Below the pieces are notes generated by a model. The model searched no databases, was not told where the DNA came from, and saw nothing but the letters and a program-made list of their open reading frames with translations. This document shows, piece by piece, positions 38,738 through 46,298 of a DNA stretch of 46,298 bases (its first letter is position 1; the number at the start of each line of letters is the position of its first letter). A program made the translations under genes and the position numbers. This DNA comes from an uncultured Alphaproteobacteria bacterium (GTDB taxonomy: Bacteria; Pseudomonadota; Alphaproteobacteria; Micropepsales; Micropepsaceae): NCBI GenBank assembly GCA_902825865.1, contig CADECX010000023.1, forward strand, positions 1-46,298. The letters run 5' to 3'.

Positions 38738-40339
38738 TTATATCGCCTGGCGGCGACCTGGGATCGCCGCCAGCAGGGCCTTGGTATAGTCGTCGGACGG
38801 CGCGGCGAAGATATCGCGGGTGGGACCGCTCTCCACCACCTTGCCGTGGCGCATCACCATCACACGGTGGCAGACTTGCGCCGCTACCCGCATGTCATGG
38901 GTGATGAACAGCATCGCCAGGTTCATCTGCATGCGCACATCGTCGAGCAGTTTGAGCACCTGGGCCTGCACCGTCACGTCCAGGGCCGAGACCGGCTCGT
39001 CGGCGATCAACACATCGGGCTTCAGCATCAAGGCGCGGGCCAAGCCGATGCGCTGGCGCTGGCCGCCGGAAAATTCATGCGGCAGGCGGTCCATCACCTG
39101 CGGATTGAGGCCCACCAATTCCAACATCTCGGCGGCCCGGCTGTGCGCCTGTTTGGGCGCTTCGCCATAGATACGCGGCCCCGCGGTGATGATGTCGCCC
39201 ACCGTCTGGCGCGGATTGAGGGACGAAAACGGATCCTGGAACACCATCTGAATGCGGCGGCGCAAGGGACGCAAGCGACCCGCTTTCATATGGGCGATAT
39301 CCGCGCCGTCCAGCAGCACCTCGCCCGCATCGGGATCGAGCAACCGGATCACACAGCGCGCCAAGGTGGATTTGCCGCTACCGGATTCCCCCACGATTCC
39401 CAAAGTCTCGCCCCGGCTGAGGGTGAGCGAAACATCGTCCACCGCGGTCGTTACCGCGCCGCGCGAAAACAGGCCGCCGCGGCGGAAGCGTTTGGTCAGG
39501 CCCCTTACCTCCACCAAGGGCCGCACACCGGGCGACGGCGGCAAGGCGCTTTCGCCGTGAGGAACCGCCGCGATCAGGGCGCGGGTGTAGGAATGGCTGG
39601 GATTGCCCAGCACCGCGCTGGTCGTGCCGCTTTCCAGAATATGGCCGTGACGCATCACCGCCACGCGGTCGGCCATGTCGGCCACCACGCCGAAATCATG
39701 GGTGATCAACAGCACGCTCATCTCCCGCTCCGCCTGGATGCGCTCGATGAGTTTGAGGATCTGCGCCTGGGTGGTGACATCCAAGGCGGTGGTCGGCTCG
39801 TCGGCGATCAGAAGCTGCGGCGACAAGGACAGCGCCATGGCGATCATCACCCGCTGGCGCTGGCCGCCGGACAGTTGATGCGGATAGGCCTTGAGCAGGC
39901 CGGCGACATCCTTGAGGCCCATCTGGCCCAGCAATTCGCCCGCCTGGTTCAAGGCCTGATGTTCGGAAATGGCGCGATGGGTGCGAATCTGCTCCGTCAC
40001 CTGTTTGCCGATGCAAACCACCGGATTCAGCGCCGCCATCGGATCCTGGAAAATCATCGCCATGTCGCGGCCGCGCCGTTTGCGCAACGCCTCCGGCGCT
40101 TCGCGCAGCAGATCGGCGCCACCGAACAGAATCTGGCCGCCCGTCGCCGTCACGCCGCGCGGCAGCAAGCCCATAATGGCATGCGCTGTCACCGATTTGC
40201 CCGAGCCGGATTCCCCGACAATGCAGACGATCTCGTTGCGGCCAACATCGAGGCTGACGGTTTCGACCGCCAGCGGCCGGTCGGCCCCTTGCGGCAGCGA
40301 CACAGTCAGATCGCGGATGGAAACCAGCGGTTCAGCCAT
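38738..40339 (-). CDS. Oligopeptide ABC importer ATPase with two fused nucleotide-binding domains
   Basis: A 533-residue protein equal to DppD plus DppF fused in one chain. The first domain (about 1-255) has Walker A GESGSGKS, signature LSGGQRQRV and Walker [13 protein letters not shown]. The second (about 270-530) has [17 protein letters not shown] and [12 protein letters not shown], each with the oligopeptide-type C-terminal extension ([26 protein letters not shown]). It powers uptake by the two permeases encoded upstream. The start codon shares one base with the stop of the second permease gene. Confidence 0.95.
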   Translation of the reverse strand: MAEPLVSIRDLTVSLPQGADRPLAVETVSLDVGRNEIVCIVGESGSGKSVTAHAIMGLLPRGVTATGGQILFGGADLLREAPEALRKRRGRDMAMIFQDPMAALNPVVCIGKQVTEQIRTHRAISEHQALNQAGELLGQMGLKDVAGLLKAYPHQLSGGQRQRVMIAMALSLSPQLLIADEPTTALDVTTQAQILKLIERIQAEREMSVLLITHDFGVVADMADRVAVMRHGHILESGTTSAVLGNPSHSYTRALIAAVPHGESALPPSPGVRPLVEVRGLTKRFRRGGLFSRGAVTTAVDDVSLTLSRGETLGIVGESGSGKSTLARCVIRLLDPDAGEVLLDGADIAHMKAGRLRPLRRRIQMVFQDPFSSLNPRQTVGDIITAGPRIYGEAPKQAHSRAAEMLELVGLNPQVMDRLPHEFSGGQRQRIGLARALMLKPDVLIADEPVSALDVTVQAQVLKLLDDVRMQMNLAMLFITHDMRVAAQVCHRVMVMRHGKVVESGPTRDIFAAPSDDYTKALLAAIPGRRQAI

Positions 40340-41166
40340 CAGCGCCTGCGCCTGGGATTAAGGGCCTCGTTCAAGCCGTCACCGACAAAGTTCAACGCCA
40401 GCACCGTCACCATGATCGAAAGGCCGGGCAGGACCGTGGTCCACCAGGCCACCCACATGGCCGAGCGCGATCCTTCGATCATGCTGCCCCAGCTCAAGAG
40501 GTTGGGATCGCCCAACCCCAGAAAAGCCAAGGCCGACTCGGTAAGGATGGCGCTGCCCACCATCATGGAACTGACCGCCACAATCGGCGGCAGCGCATTG
40601 GGCAGGATCTGGGTGAAGATGATACGGGCATCGCGCATGCCCAGGACCCGCGCCGCCTCGACGAATTCGCGGCTGCGCAAGGAAAGAAATTCGCCGCGCA
40701 CCACCCGCGCCACTTGCGGCCAGGTCACCAAGGCGATGCCGATCACGGTGGAGGCCAGGCTGGGCTGCATGAAAGCAACCAGCACCATCAACAACACGAA
40801 ACTGGGAATGATCTGGAAGAATTCGGTGAATCGCATCAACAGATCGTCCACCAGCCCGCCATAATAGCCGGCGGTCGCGCCCAGCAGGATGCCGATGCCC
40901 ACCGCGCACAAGGTCGAGGTGATTCCCACCAGGAGCGAAATGCGTGCGCCATAGGCAAGGCCCACCACCATGTCACGGCCCAGCACATCGCTGCCCGCAA
41001 AAAGCCCCGGCGCACCGGGCGGCAACAGCGGCATGCCCACAATGCTGAAGGGGCCGCGCGCAAAGATCAGCGGCGCGCTCAAGGCGATGGCCACAATCGC
41101 GACGAATACCGCAAAGCCAAAAACGGCGGTGGGGCGGGCAAAGAAGCGGCGCGCGAACTTCATCAT
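40339..41166 (-). CDS. Oligopeptide ABC permease, DppC-type
   Basis: A 275-residue inner-membrane permease with five or six helices. GSDVLGRDMVVGLAYGARISLLVG is the classic DppC/OppC start, and EFVEAARVLGMRDARIIFTQILPN is the ATPase-coupling loop. The start overlaps the upstream permease gene as ATGA (41163-41166); an ATG three bases later is also possible. Confidence 0.94.
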   Translation of the reverse strand: MMKFARRFFARPTAVFGFAVFVAIVAIALSAPLIFARGPFSIVGMPLLPPGAPGLFAGSDVLGRDMVVGLAYGARISLLVGITSTLCAVGIGILLGATAGYYGGLVDDLLMRFTEFFQIIPSFVLLMVLVAFMQPSLASTVIGIALVTWPQVARVVRGEFLSLRSREFVEAARVLGMRDARIIFTQILPNALPPIVAVSSMMVGSAILTESALAFLGLGDPNLLSWGSMIEGSRSAMWVAWWTTVLPGLSIMVTVLALNFVGDGLNEALNPRRRR

Positions 41167-42134
41167 CCCAACTCCACCCTGGGATCGGCGACGGAATAGG
41201 CGATATCAGTGATCAGGTTGAACAGGCTGACCAACAGGGCAGTGACGATGAAGATGCCCAGCAGCACGGGATTGTCGCGCGCTTTCACCGCTTCATAGGC
41301 CAGGGTGCCGATACCCGGCCAACTGAAGACATTCTCCACCAGCACACTGCCGCCCACCAGGATCGAAGCCTGCAGACCGGCATAGGTCACCAGCGGCAAC
41401 AGCGCGTTGCGCAGGATGTGGCGGCGCGCCACCTGCCGCTCGCTGATACCCTTGGCCCGCGCCGTCTTGACGAAGTCCTGATCGGCCATTTCGATCATGG
41501 CAGTGCGGGTCAGGCGCGCGTAACTGGCCAGGAAATAGAGCGCCAAGGTCATGCCCGGCAGGATGATATGCTGGGCGATGTCGCCAAGCCGCGCCAGGCC
41601 GGTATATTCGGCGCCCATGGTCTCGATGCCGAAAGGCGGCAGCCAGGCCAGCCATACCGCGAACACCAGTACCATCATCATGCCCAGCCAGAATTGCGGC
41701 ACGGCATAAAACAGCATGGAGAGGACCGTCACCGCGCTATCGCCGGCGGAGCCGGGCTTGCGCGCCGCCACCATGCCCAGCCAGATGCCCCCCGCCGCCG
41801 CCACCACAAGCGCGAAAGCATCCAGCAAGAGCGTGTTGGGCAAACGTTCCAGAATGATCGCCGTCACCTTCTGGCGGCGGACATAAGAGGTACCCAGATC
41901 GCCTTGTGCCACCGCCGAGGCATATTTCCAGAACTGCACCGGCAGGGGTTGATCCAGTCCGTATTCGGCGCGCAGGTTTTTTATAAAGGCTTCGTCGGCA
42001 AAGCCGGATTGTCCCGCCATCACCGTGGCGACGTCGCCCGGCGCCAGGCGGATAAGGAAAAAGCTCAGAACCACCACGGCGATCGCGACCAGCACCGTCT
42101 TGATCAGGCGCGCGGCAATATAACGAAGCTTCAT
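41163..42134 (-). CDS. Oligopeptide ABC permease, DppB-type
   Basis: A 323-residue inner-membrane permease. It has the DppB/OppB N-terminus RLIKTVLVAIAVVVLSFFLI then RLAPGDV, the exported segment LRAEYGLDQPLPVQF, GDLGTSYVRRQKV, and the coupling loop DFVKTARAKGISERQVARRH followed by LVGGSVLVENVFSWPGIG. ATG 42134 is chosen by homology; the open frame upstream to 42200 lies in the preceding gene. It starts 25 bases after the binding-protein gene. Confidence 0.94.
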   Translation of the reverse strand: MKLRYIAARLIKTVLVAIAVVVLSFFLIRLAPGDVATVMAGQSGFADEAFIKNLRAEYGLDQPLPVQFWKYASAVAQGDLGTSYVRRQKVTAIILERLPNTLLLDAFALVVAAAGGIWLGMVAARKPGSAGDSAVTVLSMLFYAVPQFWLGMMMVLVFAVWLAWLPPFGIETMGAEYTGLARLGDIAQHIILPGMTLALYFLASYARLTRTAMIEMADQDFVKTARAKGISERQVARRHILRNALLPLVTYAGLQASILVGGSVLVENVFSWPGIGTLAYEAVKARDNPVLLGIFIVTALLVSLFNLITDIAYSVADPRVELG

Positions 42135-42159
42135 GCCACTCTTCTCATGCCCCTCTTCA

Positions 42160-43749
42160 TCATGCGAGAGCCGCCGCGCCGAAGCTGTCGCTGGGTCCAT
42201 TGGGCCCAGTGATCACATTCTTCAATCTCTTGTTGTAGAAGAACATGGGCTTGCGCTCAAACATCCACAGCATGGCGACATCGTGGGTGAGGATCTGCTG
42301 CAGCCGGCTGTAGCAGGCTTGCGCTTCTTCCCGGCTGATCGCCACCGCGCCTTGCGCGAACAGCCGGTCCACTTCGGGATTGACATAGCCTTGCAGATTG
42401 GTCAGCGGCACGCCCTTGCGGATATTCGACGACAGATAAAAGCGCGACGTCCCGATGGCGGGATCGCCATAGGTGCCATAGGTGTTGTTGTCGCAGTCGA
42501 ATTCCCAATTGCCGCTGCGCCGGCTCTGGGTCGGGTAGTCGGTGGCCTCCAGAAACACATCCAGTCCCACTTCCGACAGCGCCTGTTTTATATACTGACA
42601 GCCGCGCGTCCAATAGCCGCCGCCATCCGGGATCATCATGATGCCGAAGCGGTGGCGCACGCCGCCCAGCTTGGGCTTGCAACCCATCTCGTCCAGCAAG
42701 GCGCGGGCGCGCGCCGGGTCGTAATGATACTTGGTCAGGACCTTGTCGTCGTAGTAGGGCAAGGTGGAAGGGATCGGGCTGTGCGCCACTTTTCCCTGGC
42801 CGAAATTGATCGCCTTGACCAGGAATTCGCGGTCCACCGCATGCAGGAAGGCGGCGCGGAAGCGGCGGTCGCTGAACGGCCAGCGCCGCATGTTCAGTTC
42901 CATCACCGCGATCTCGCCGGTGCCGTTATAAGCATCGTCACGCGCCACGATGTTGGGATTGGCCATCATCCGTGAGGTCACCACCGTGTCGATATCATCC
43001 GCCATGGCGATATCGACCGCGCCGGTTTCCAGCGCCACCATGCGCTGTTCGGGCGTGGCACAGACCCGGAAATACAGCGAATGCATGCCGGGCCAGCCGG
43101 GCCGCCAGTAACGCTCATTGCGCACCAGATGGATATATTGGCCGCGCCGCCATTCCGCGAACTTGAAGGGCCCGGTGCCGATGGGTTTGAAGTTGTACGG
43201 GTTGGTGCGGAAGTCCGTGCCTTCATAGATATGCGCCGGCATCATGGGGGCGTTGGACGCCATCAAGGACAAAAGAAAAGCGTTGAACGGCTCCTTGAGA
43301 TGGAAAACCACCGTATAGGCGTCCGGCGTCTTGATGCTGGCGATATGGCTGAAGGCGGCGCGGCTGCGCGGATTGAGCTGGGGTAGCATCACGCCGCAAC
43401 TGAACACCACGTCGCGGGCGGTGAATTTTACCCCGTCATGCCACTGCACGTCCGTACGCAGATGAAAAGTATAGGTCAGTCCGTCAGGCGACATTTCAAA
43501 GGCGCGGGCAAGATTGGGATACGGCTTGAACTGCCAGTCGAACAACAGCAGGGATTCATTAATGTTGCCGCAGATCTCCTGCAGGATTCTGGTGTTGAAC
43601 AAAGGAAGGTTCAGATGCGCCGGATCATCGGTCATCATGGCGTTGATAACGCGACTCTTGCCGGAAACCGCCCAGGCCTGCGCCGGCCAAGCCAATGCCG
43701 GAAAGCCAAGCAGGCCCGCCGCCCCCAACGTGGCCCGGCGGTTCAGCAT
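42160..43749 (-). CDS. Extracellular solute-binding protein, family 5 (oligopeptide type)
   Basis: A 529-residue periplasmic peptide-binding protein. The leader MLNRRATLGAAGLLGFPALA with AQAWA is Tat-like and has no lipobox. The family 5 pattern includes NESLLLFDWQFKPYPNLARAF, DGLTYTFHLRTDVQWHDGVK, PIGTGPFKFAEW and FRAAFLHAVDREFLV. It captures peptides or related compounds for the permeases. The ATG is one base after the stop of the second M81 gene, so translation is probably coupled. Confidence 0.94.
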   Translation of the reverse strand: MLNRRATLGAAGLLGFPALAWPAQAWAVSGKSRVINAMMTDDPAHLNLPLFNTRILQEICGNINESLLLFDWQFKPYPNLARAFEMSPDGLTYTFHLRTDVQWHDGVKFTARDVVFSCGVMLPQLNPRSRAAFSHIASIKTPDAYTVVFHLKEPFNAFLLSLMASNAPMMPAHIYEGTDFRTNPYNFKPIGTGPFKFAEWRRGQYIHLVRNERYWRPGWPGMHSLYFRVCATPEQRMVALETGAVDIAMADDIDTVVTSRMMANPNIVARDDAYNGTGEIAVMELNMRRWPFSDRRFRAAFLHAVDREFLVKAINFGQGKVAHSPIPSTLPYYDDKVLTKYHYDPARARALLDEMGCKPKLGGVRHRFGIMMIPDGGGYWTRGCQYIKQALSEVGLDVFLEATDYPTQSRRSGNWEFDCDNNTYGTYGDPAIGTSRFYLSSNIRKGVPLTNLQGYVNPEVDRLFAQGAVAISREEAQACYSRLQQILTHDVAMLWMFERKPMFFYNKRLKNVITGPNGPSDSFGAAALA

Positions 43750-43750
43750 G

Positions 43751-45253
43751 TCAAAGCTCCAGCGGGTCGAGCGGGAACACCGGACGGCGCAGCTTGGTAT
43801 AGGGCAGCCGGGTGATGTCCGAGGTGCAAGGCCCCGACGTGTTCACCGTGAACTCGGCGGCCGCGATCTTGCCCCAGGCGACGCGATGGCCGACAGCCGC
43901 CTTGATCCCCACCATGCTGAGTTCTTCGGGATTGATGCCCTGGCTGCGCCACTGCCCCAAATCGAAGGGCGGCAACTTCTTGCTGTTGAGCAGAATGGTG
44001 AGGCCACGATGCTTAACCACCGCCGACGGGCCCATATCGATGATCTTGCCCAGCGAGCCGACCAGATGAGAATTCTTGTCCTCCAGCTCGAACACGCCGT
44101 CGCTGCGTGAGATCAATTCCACCTCAATGGTCACGGGCCCCGGATCGAGCGGACTGCCCTTGCCGCCGATCGGCAAAGTGATCTTGCCGCCGATAGGCAC
44201 ATTGGCCAGGGCCGAAACGCTTTGCGCATCGGCGATGGCGACACCGGCGCCCTGAATGTCGTACTTCAGCAAGGCCCGCATCACATCGGTGCCATCGCCC
44301 GGTGCGCCGCCGCCGATATTGTCGGACGGCTCCACCAGCAGAACCGGACCCTTGCCGCCAAACTTGTAATTGCTGTCGGCGAATTCGCGCACCACCTGAT
44401 CCAGGTCATGCTGCTTGGGAATGCCATCTTCGCGCATGTCCCAGGCAATCTGGGCAAGCTCGCGCAGGCCATCCTGTGCCGCCGCTTCGTCGCCTTCGGT
44501 GATGATGCTGAATGCCACGCCGGCATGCGGCACATTGGAAAAGGCATAGCCGCCGACCACATTCACCGCCAATACACCGGGAACGGTTTTTTCCAGCCGC
44601 CGGGCGGCGTCTTCCAGCGCCCGCATCGGCCCGTCGCGCGTGCCGGTGCCGGTGGGCGGCCACACGATCGGCGTCACCAGCACGAAATGCTTTGGCCGCA
44701 CGCCGGTCTTGAGACAGCGCGCCAGGAGCTCGGACGCCAGAACGGCGCTGTCAAAGGCATCGGTATGAGGACACTCGCGATAATAAATCATGCAATCGCT
44801 GAGATCGCCCATCTTGGGCGTCATGGTGCCGTGCAGATCGCCGACACAGTACACAGGCAAGGCCCCTGCTCCGCGCCTGGTGCGGATACGCGCCATCAGC
44901 TCGCCTTCGGGATCGTCGCATTCGCTGGTGACCATGGCGCCATGCAGCGATAAGTGAATGGCATCCAGCCCTTCGCCCAGCGCCTTGTCCAGCACGGGCT
45001 GAACTTCGCTCCAGAAGGCTTCGAACACCGCATGATCGACCGTGCCCGATGCGCCGCCCGTATAAACCACGCTGGGCACCACCTCCCAGCCTTCACGCTC
45101 GGCCACCGAAAGAAAACCATCCACCTGCGAGGCATCGCCCCGCCGCGCCAAAATCTCCGCACCCCGATGAATGACAAACCCTTCCAAACCGGTCGTATCG
45201 CCGGAAAAGGAATGGGTTTCGTGAAAAATGCCCGCAATAAAAACCCTGGTCAT
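43751..45253 (-). CDS. M81 metallopeptidase, MlrC-like (second copy)
   Basis: A 500-residue MlrC-family protein and the first gene of the peptide-uptake operon. It begins MTRVFIAGIFHETHSFSG. Candidate metal ligands are in VGDLHGTMT and RECPHTDAFDSA, with LSLHGAMVT before them; the C-terminal half has EPSDNIGGGAPGDGTDV. It is clearly diverged from the copy at 37218 and therefore not a recent duplicate. GGGGAG lies eight bases before ATG 45253; the frame upstream to 45325 is not supported. No signal peptide. Confidence 0.9.
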   Translation of the reverse strand: MTRVFIAGIFHETHSFSGDTTGLEGFVIHRGAEILARRGDASQVDGFLSVAEREGWEVVPSVVYTGGASGTVDHAVFEAFWSEVQPVLDKALGEGLDAIHLSLHGAMVTSECDDPEGELMARIRTRRGAGALPVYCVGDLHGTMTPKMGDLSDCMIYYRECPHTDAFDSAVLASELLARCLKTGVRPKHFVLVTPIVWPPTGTGTRDGPMRALEDAARRLEKTVPGVLAVNVVGGYAFSNVPHAGVAFSIITEGDEAAAQDGLRELAQIAWDMREDGIPKQHDLDQVVREFADSNYKFGGKGPVLLVEPSDNIGGGAPGDGTDVMRALLKYDIQGAGVAIADAQSVSALANVPIGGKITLPIGGKGSPLDPGPVTIEVELISRSDGVFELEDKNSHLVGSLGKIIDMGPSAVVKHRGLTILLNSKKLPPFDLGQWRSQGINPEELSMVGIKAAVGHRVAWGKIAAAEFTVNTSGPCTSDITRLPYTKLRRPVFPLDPLEL

Positions 45254-45266
45254 GTCTGCAACTCCC

Positions 45267-45284
45267 CCGAAAGCAAACTTTCGG
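45267..45284 (-). promoter_or_regulatory. Hairpin abutting the ribosome-binding site of the M81 operon
   Basis: A perfect 7-bp stem CCGAAAG / CTTTCGG with a four-base loop lies directly against the GGGGAG Shine-Dalgarno sequence of the first gene. In the mRNA it could position or expose the site, or be a binding site for a regulator. Effect not known. Confidence 0.4.
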
Positions 45285-45351
45285 CGGTTTTTCCGCTCCC
45301 CGCAAGCGCTGCCGCGTTGCACCATTGGCGTGATGATGTTTTTTAGTCACC

Positions 45352-46143
45352 ATGCCCAAAGCGGGGGCTGATTTGCTGATTTTGAAACTAACCATCGTGC
45401 CGCTGGCTTTGCTGCTTTTCGGCATTGCCGAACGGCTCCATGGTCCCAGAATTGCCGGCTGGCTGGCGGGCTTTCCCATTGTCGGCGGCCCGCTTCTGGT
45501 TTTCGTCACTCTGGAACAGGGCAATGACTTCGGCAGCCAGGCAGCGTTGGGCGCCTATTTCGGCCTGGTTCCCTGGCTGGCTTTTACCGCCACCTATGCC
45601 TGGTGCAGCCGCTTTTGGAGTTGGTGGCGCTGCGCATTAGCGGGCTATGCCGTTTGGACAGTGCTGGCGTTTGCAGCGGTAACCATGCAGGGCGGCCCGC
45701 GCTGGCTGGAAATTCTGCCCTTCGCCATTCTGGTGGCCGCCGTCTGTTTTTATCCGCGCGGCGAGCCATCCGACGAAGAACGCGAGCAGGTCTGGTGGGG
45801 CTTGCCGGCGCGCGCGCTGGCGGGCGCGGCCTTGACGGTGGCCATCACCCAGTTCGCCAGCATGCTGGGCACGCGCTGGTCGGGGATATTCACCACCTTT
45901 CCGATCATGGGATCGATCATCGCCATTTCCAGCCACGTCCAGTATGGCCGTCATGCGGTGCAGGAGGTGGTCGCCGGCATGTCCATCGGCCTTGCGTCGG
46001 TGGCGGCCTTCTGTTTTGCGGTCTATCTGCTGTTGCAGACGACCGGGATATGGCCGGCATTCGGTTGGGCGCTGGCGATATCCACCACCACCCATGCGCT
46101 TACCTGGCTTTGGTTCAAGCACAAAACGGAAAAGGTCAGCTGA
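45352..46143 (+). CDS. Polytopic membrane protein with internal duplication, unknown function
   Basis: A 263-residue inner-membrane protein with about eight hydrophobic helices. Two halves align without gaps: residues 35-80 (starting AGWLAGFPIVGGPLLVF) and 177-222 (starting SGIFTTFPIMGSIIAIS) share spaced G, FPI, G, G, G, GL and AF positions. This points to a transporter-like inverted or parallel repeat fold. I do not recognise a named family. A charged cytoplasmic loop (RGEPSDEEREQ) separates the halves. It is divergent from the M81 operon, with roughly 100 bases between the starts. Confidence 0.8.
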   Translation: MPKAGADLLILKLTIVPLALLLFGIAERLHGPRIAGWLAGFPIVGGPLLVFVTLEQGNDFGSQAALGAYFGLVPWLAFTATYAWCSRFWSWWRCALAGYAVWTVLAFAAVTMQGGPRWLEILPFAILVAAVCFYPRGEPSDEEREQVWWGLPARALAGAALTVAITQFASMLGTRWSGIFTTFPIMGSIIAISSHVQYGRHAVQEVVAGMSIGLASVAAFCFAVYLLLQTTGIWPAFGWALAISTTTHALTWLWFKHKTEKVS

Positions 46144-46148
46144 TCTGC

Positions 46149-46298
46149 TTATTGGATTTCTTGGGCTGCTCCCTGCACCGCTTCCAGCGTCGCGTCGATC
46201 ACCGCGTCGTTGTGCTCGGACGATACGAACCAGGCGCCGCGCTCCAACACCCGCACACCGCGTTTGAGCAAGGCATGGGCGAATTTCACATACAGCGC
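46149..46298 (-). CDS. Class III aminotransferase, C-terminal fragment cut by window
   Basis: The last 49 codons and stop (TAA) of a gene entering from the right edge. The readable residues ALYVKFAHALLKRGVRVLER and GAWFVSSEHNDAVIDATLEA match the C-terminus of glutamate-1-semialdehyde aminomutase and related PLP-dependent class III aminotransferases. The subgroup cannot be told from this fragment. It is convergent with the membrane protein gene, five bases from its stop. Confidence 0.75.
   Translation of the reverse strand, partial: ALYVKFAHALLKRGVRVLERGAWFVSSEHNDAVIDATLEAVQGAAQEIQ

Noticed and set aside
38846..40864. Open frame of 672 codons on the plus strand
   Set aside because: It is antisense to the ABC ATPase and permease genes, which have all expected motifs; the translated product is rich in His, Arg and Gln and looks like a shadow.

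Overview
The window looks like a chromosomal segment of a GC-rich alphaproteobacterium. The evidence is an imuA-imuB-dnaE2 mutasome operon preceded by an alphaproteobacterial-type LexA box (GAAC-N7-GAAC), densely packed genes with many ATGA or TGATG overlaps, GTG starts, and many exported metabolic enzymes with twin-arginine-like leaders. I see no rRNA, tRNA, CRISPR array, insertion sequence, phage gene or integrase. The genus cannot be fixed from the sequence alone. Both ends are cut: the left edge truncates gltB at its 3' end and the right edge truncates a class III aminotransferase.

Layout. 1-3399 (-): glutamate synthase large subunit. 3614-9052 (+): LexA box and imuA-imuB-dnaE2. 9054-12464 (-): a three-domain membrane protein (GH18-like, NodB deacetylase, GT2 glycosyltransferase). 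12591-12953 (+): small Cys-rich YkgJ-type protein. 13246-17281 (+): LctP/GlcA-family lactate or glycolate permease and malate synthase G, separated by a striking pair of long palindromes inside an outer stem. 17278-19017 (-): leuB and leuD. 19119-26133: a sugar-acid catabolic locus with an MFS hexonate-type transporter, an exported amidohydrolase, an exported beta-propeller (lactonase-like), an exported DgoD-like dehydratase, KDPGal aldolase and KDGal kinase. 26205-30804: stress-type glycine-rich protein, DUF6496 basic protein, exported M3 dipeptidyl carboxypeptidase, lytic transglycosylase and MlaC-like protein. 31060-34829 (+): an operon of three exported proteins (bicupin, CHRD protein, cytochrome c-PQQ dehydrogenase). 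34976-36612 (+): DUF47-Pit phosphate transporter pair. 36739-37221 (+): NUDIX hydrolase. 37218-45253 (-): a six-gene operon in which two MlrC-type M81 peptidases bracket a complete oligopeptide ABC importer. 45352-46143 (+): an internally duplicated membrane protein. 46149-46298 (-): aminotransferase C-terminus.

How the genes fit together. Three peripheral catabolic modules stand out: (i) an aldonate route ending in KDPGal cleavage, in which the dehydratase and a lactonase-like propeller appear to be exported while kinase and aldolase are cytoplasmic; (ii) peptide uptake coupled to two MlrC-like peptidases; (iii) an exported PQQ oxidoreductase with a bicupin and a CHRD protein. The glyoxylate/glycolate pair (permease and malate synthase G) mirrors the gene content of the E. 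coli glc locus. The most unusual non-coding features are the three-way-junction palindrome cluster at 14899-15090 and a hairpin-rich, probably transcribed region at 22014-22266 that ends in an intrinsic terminator on the minus strand.
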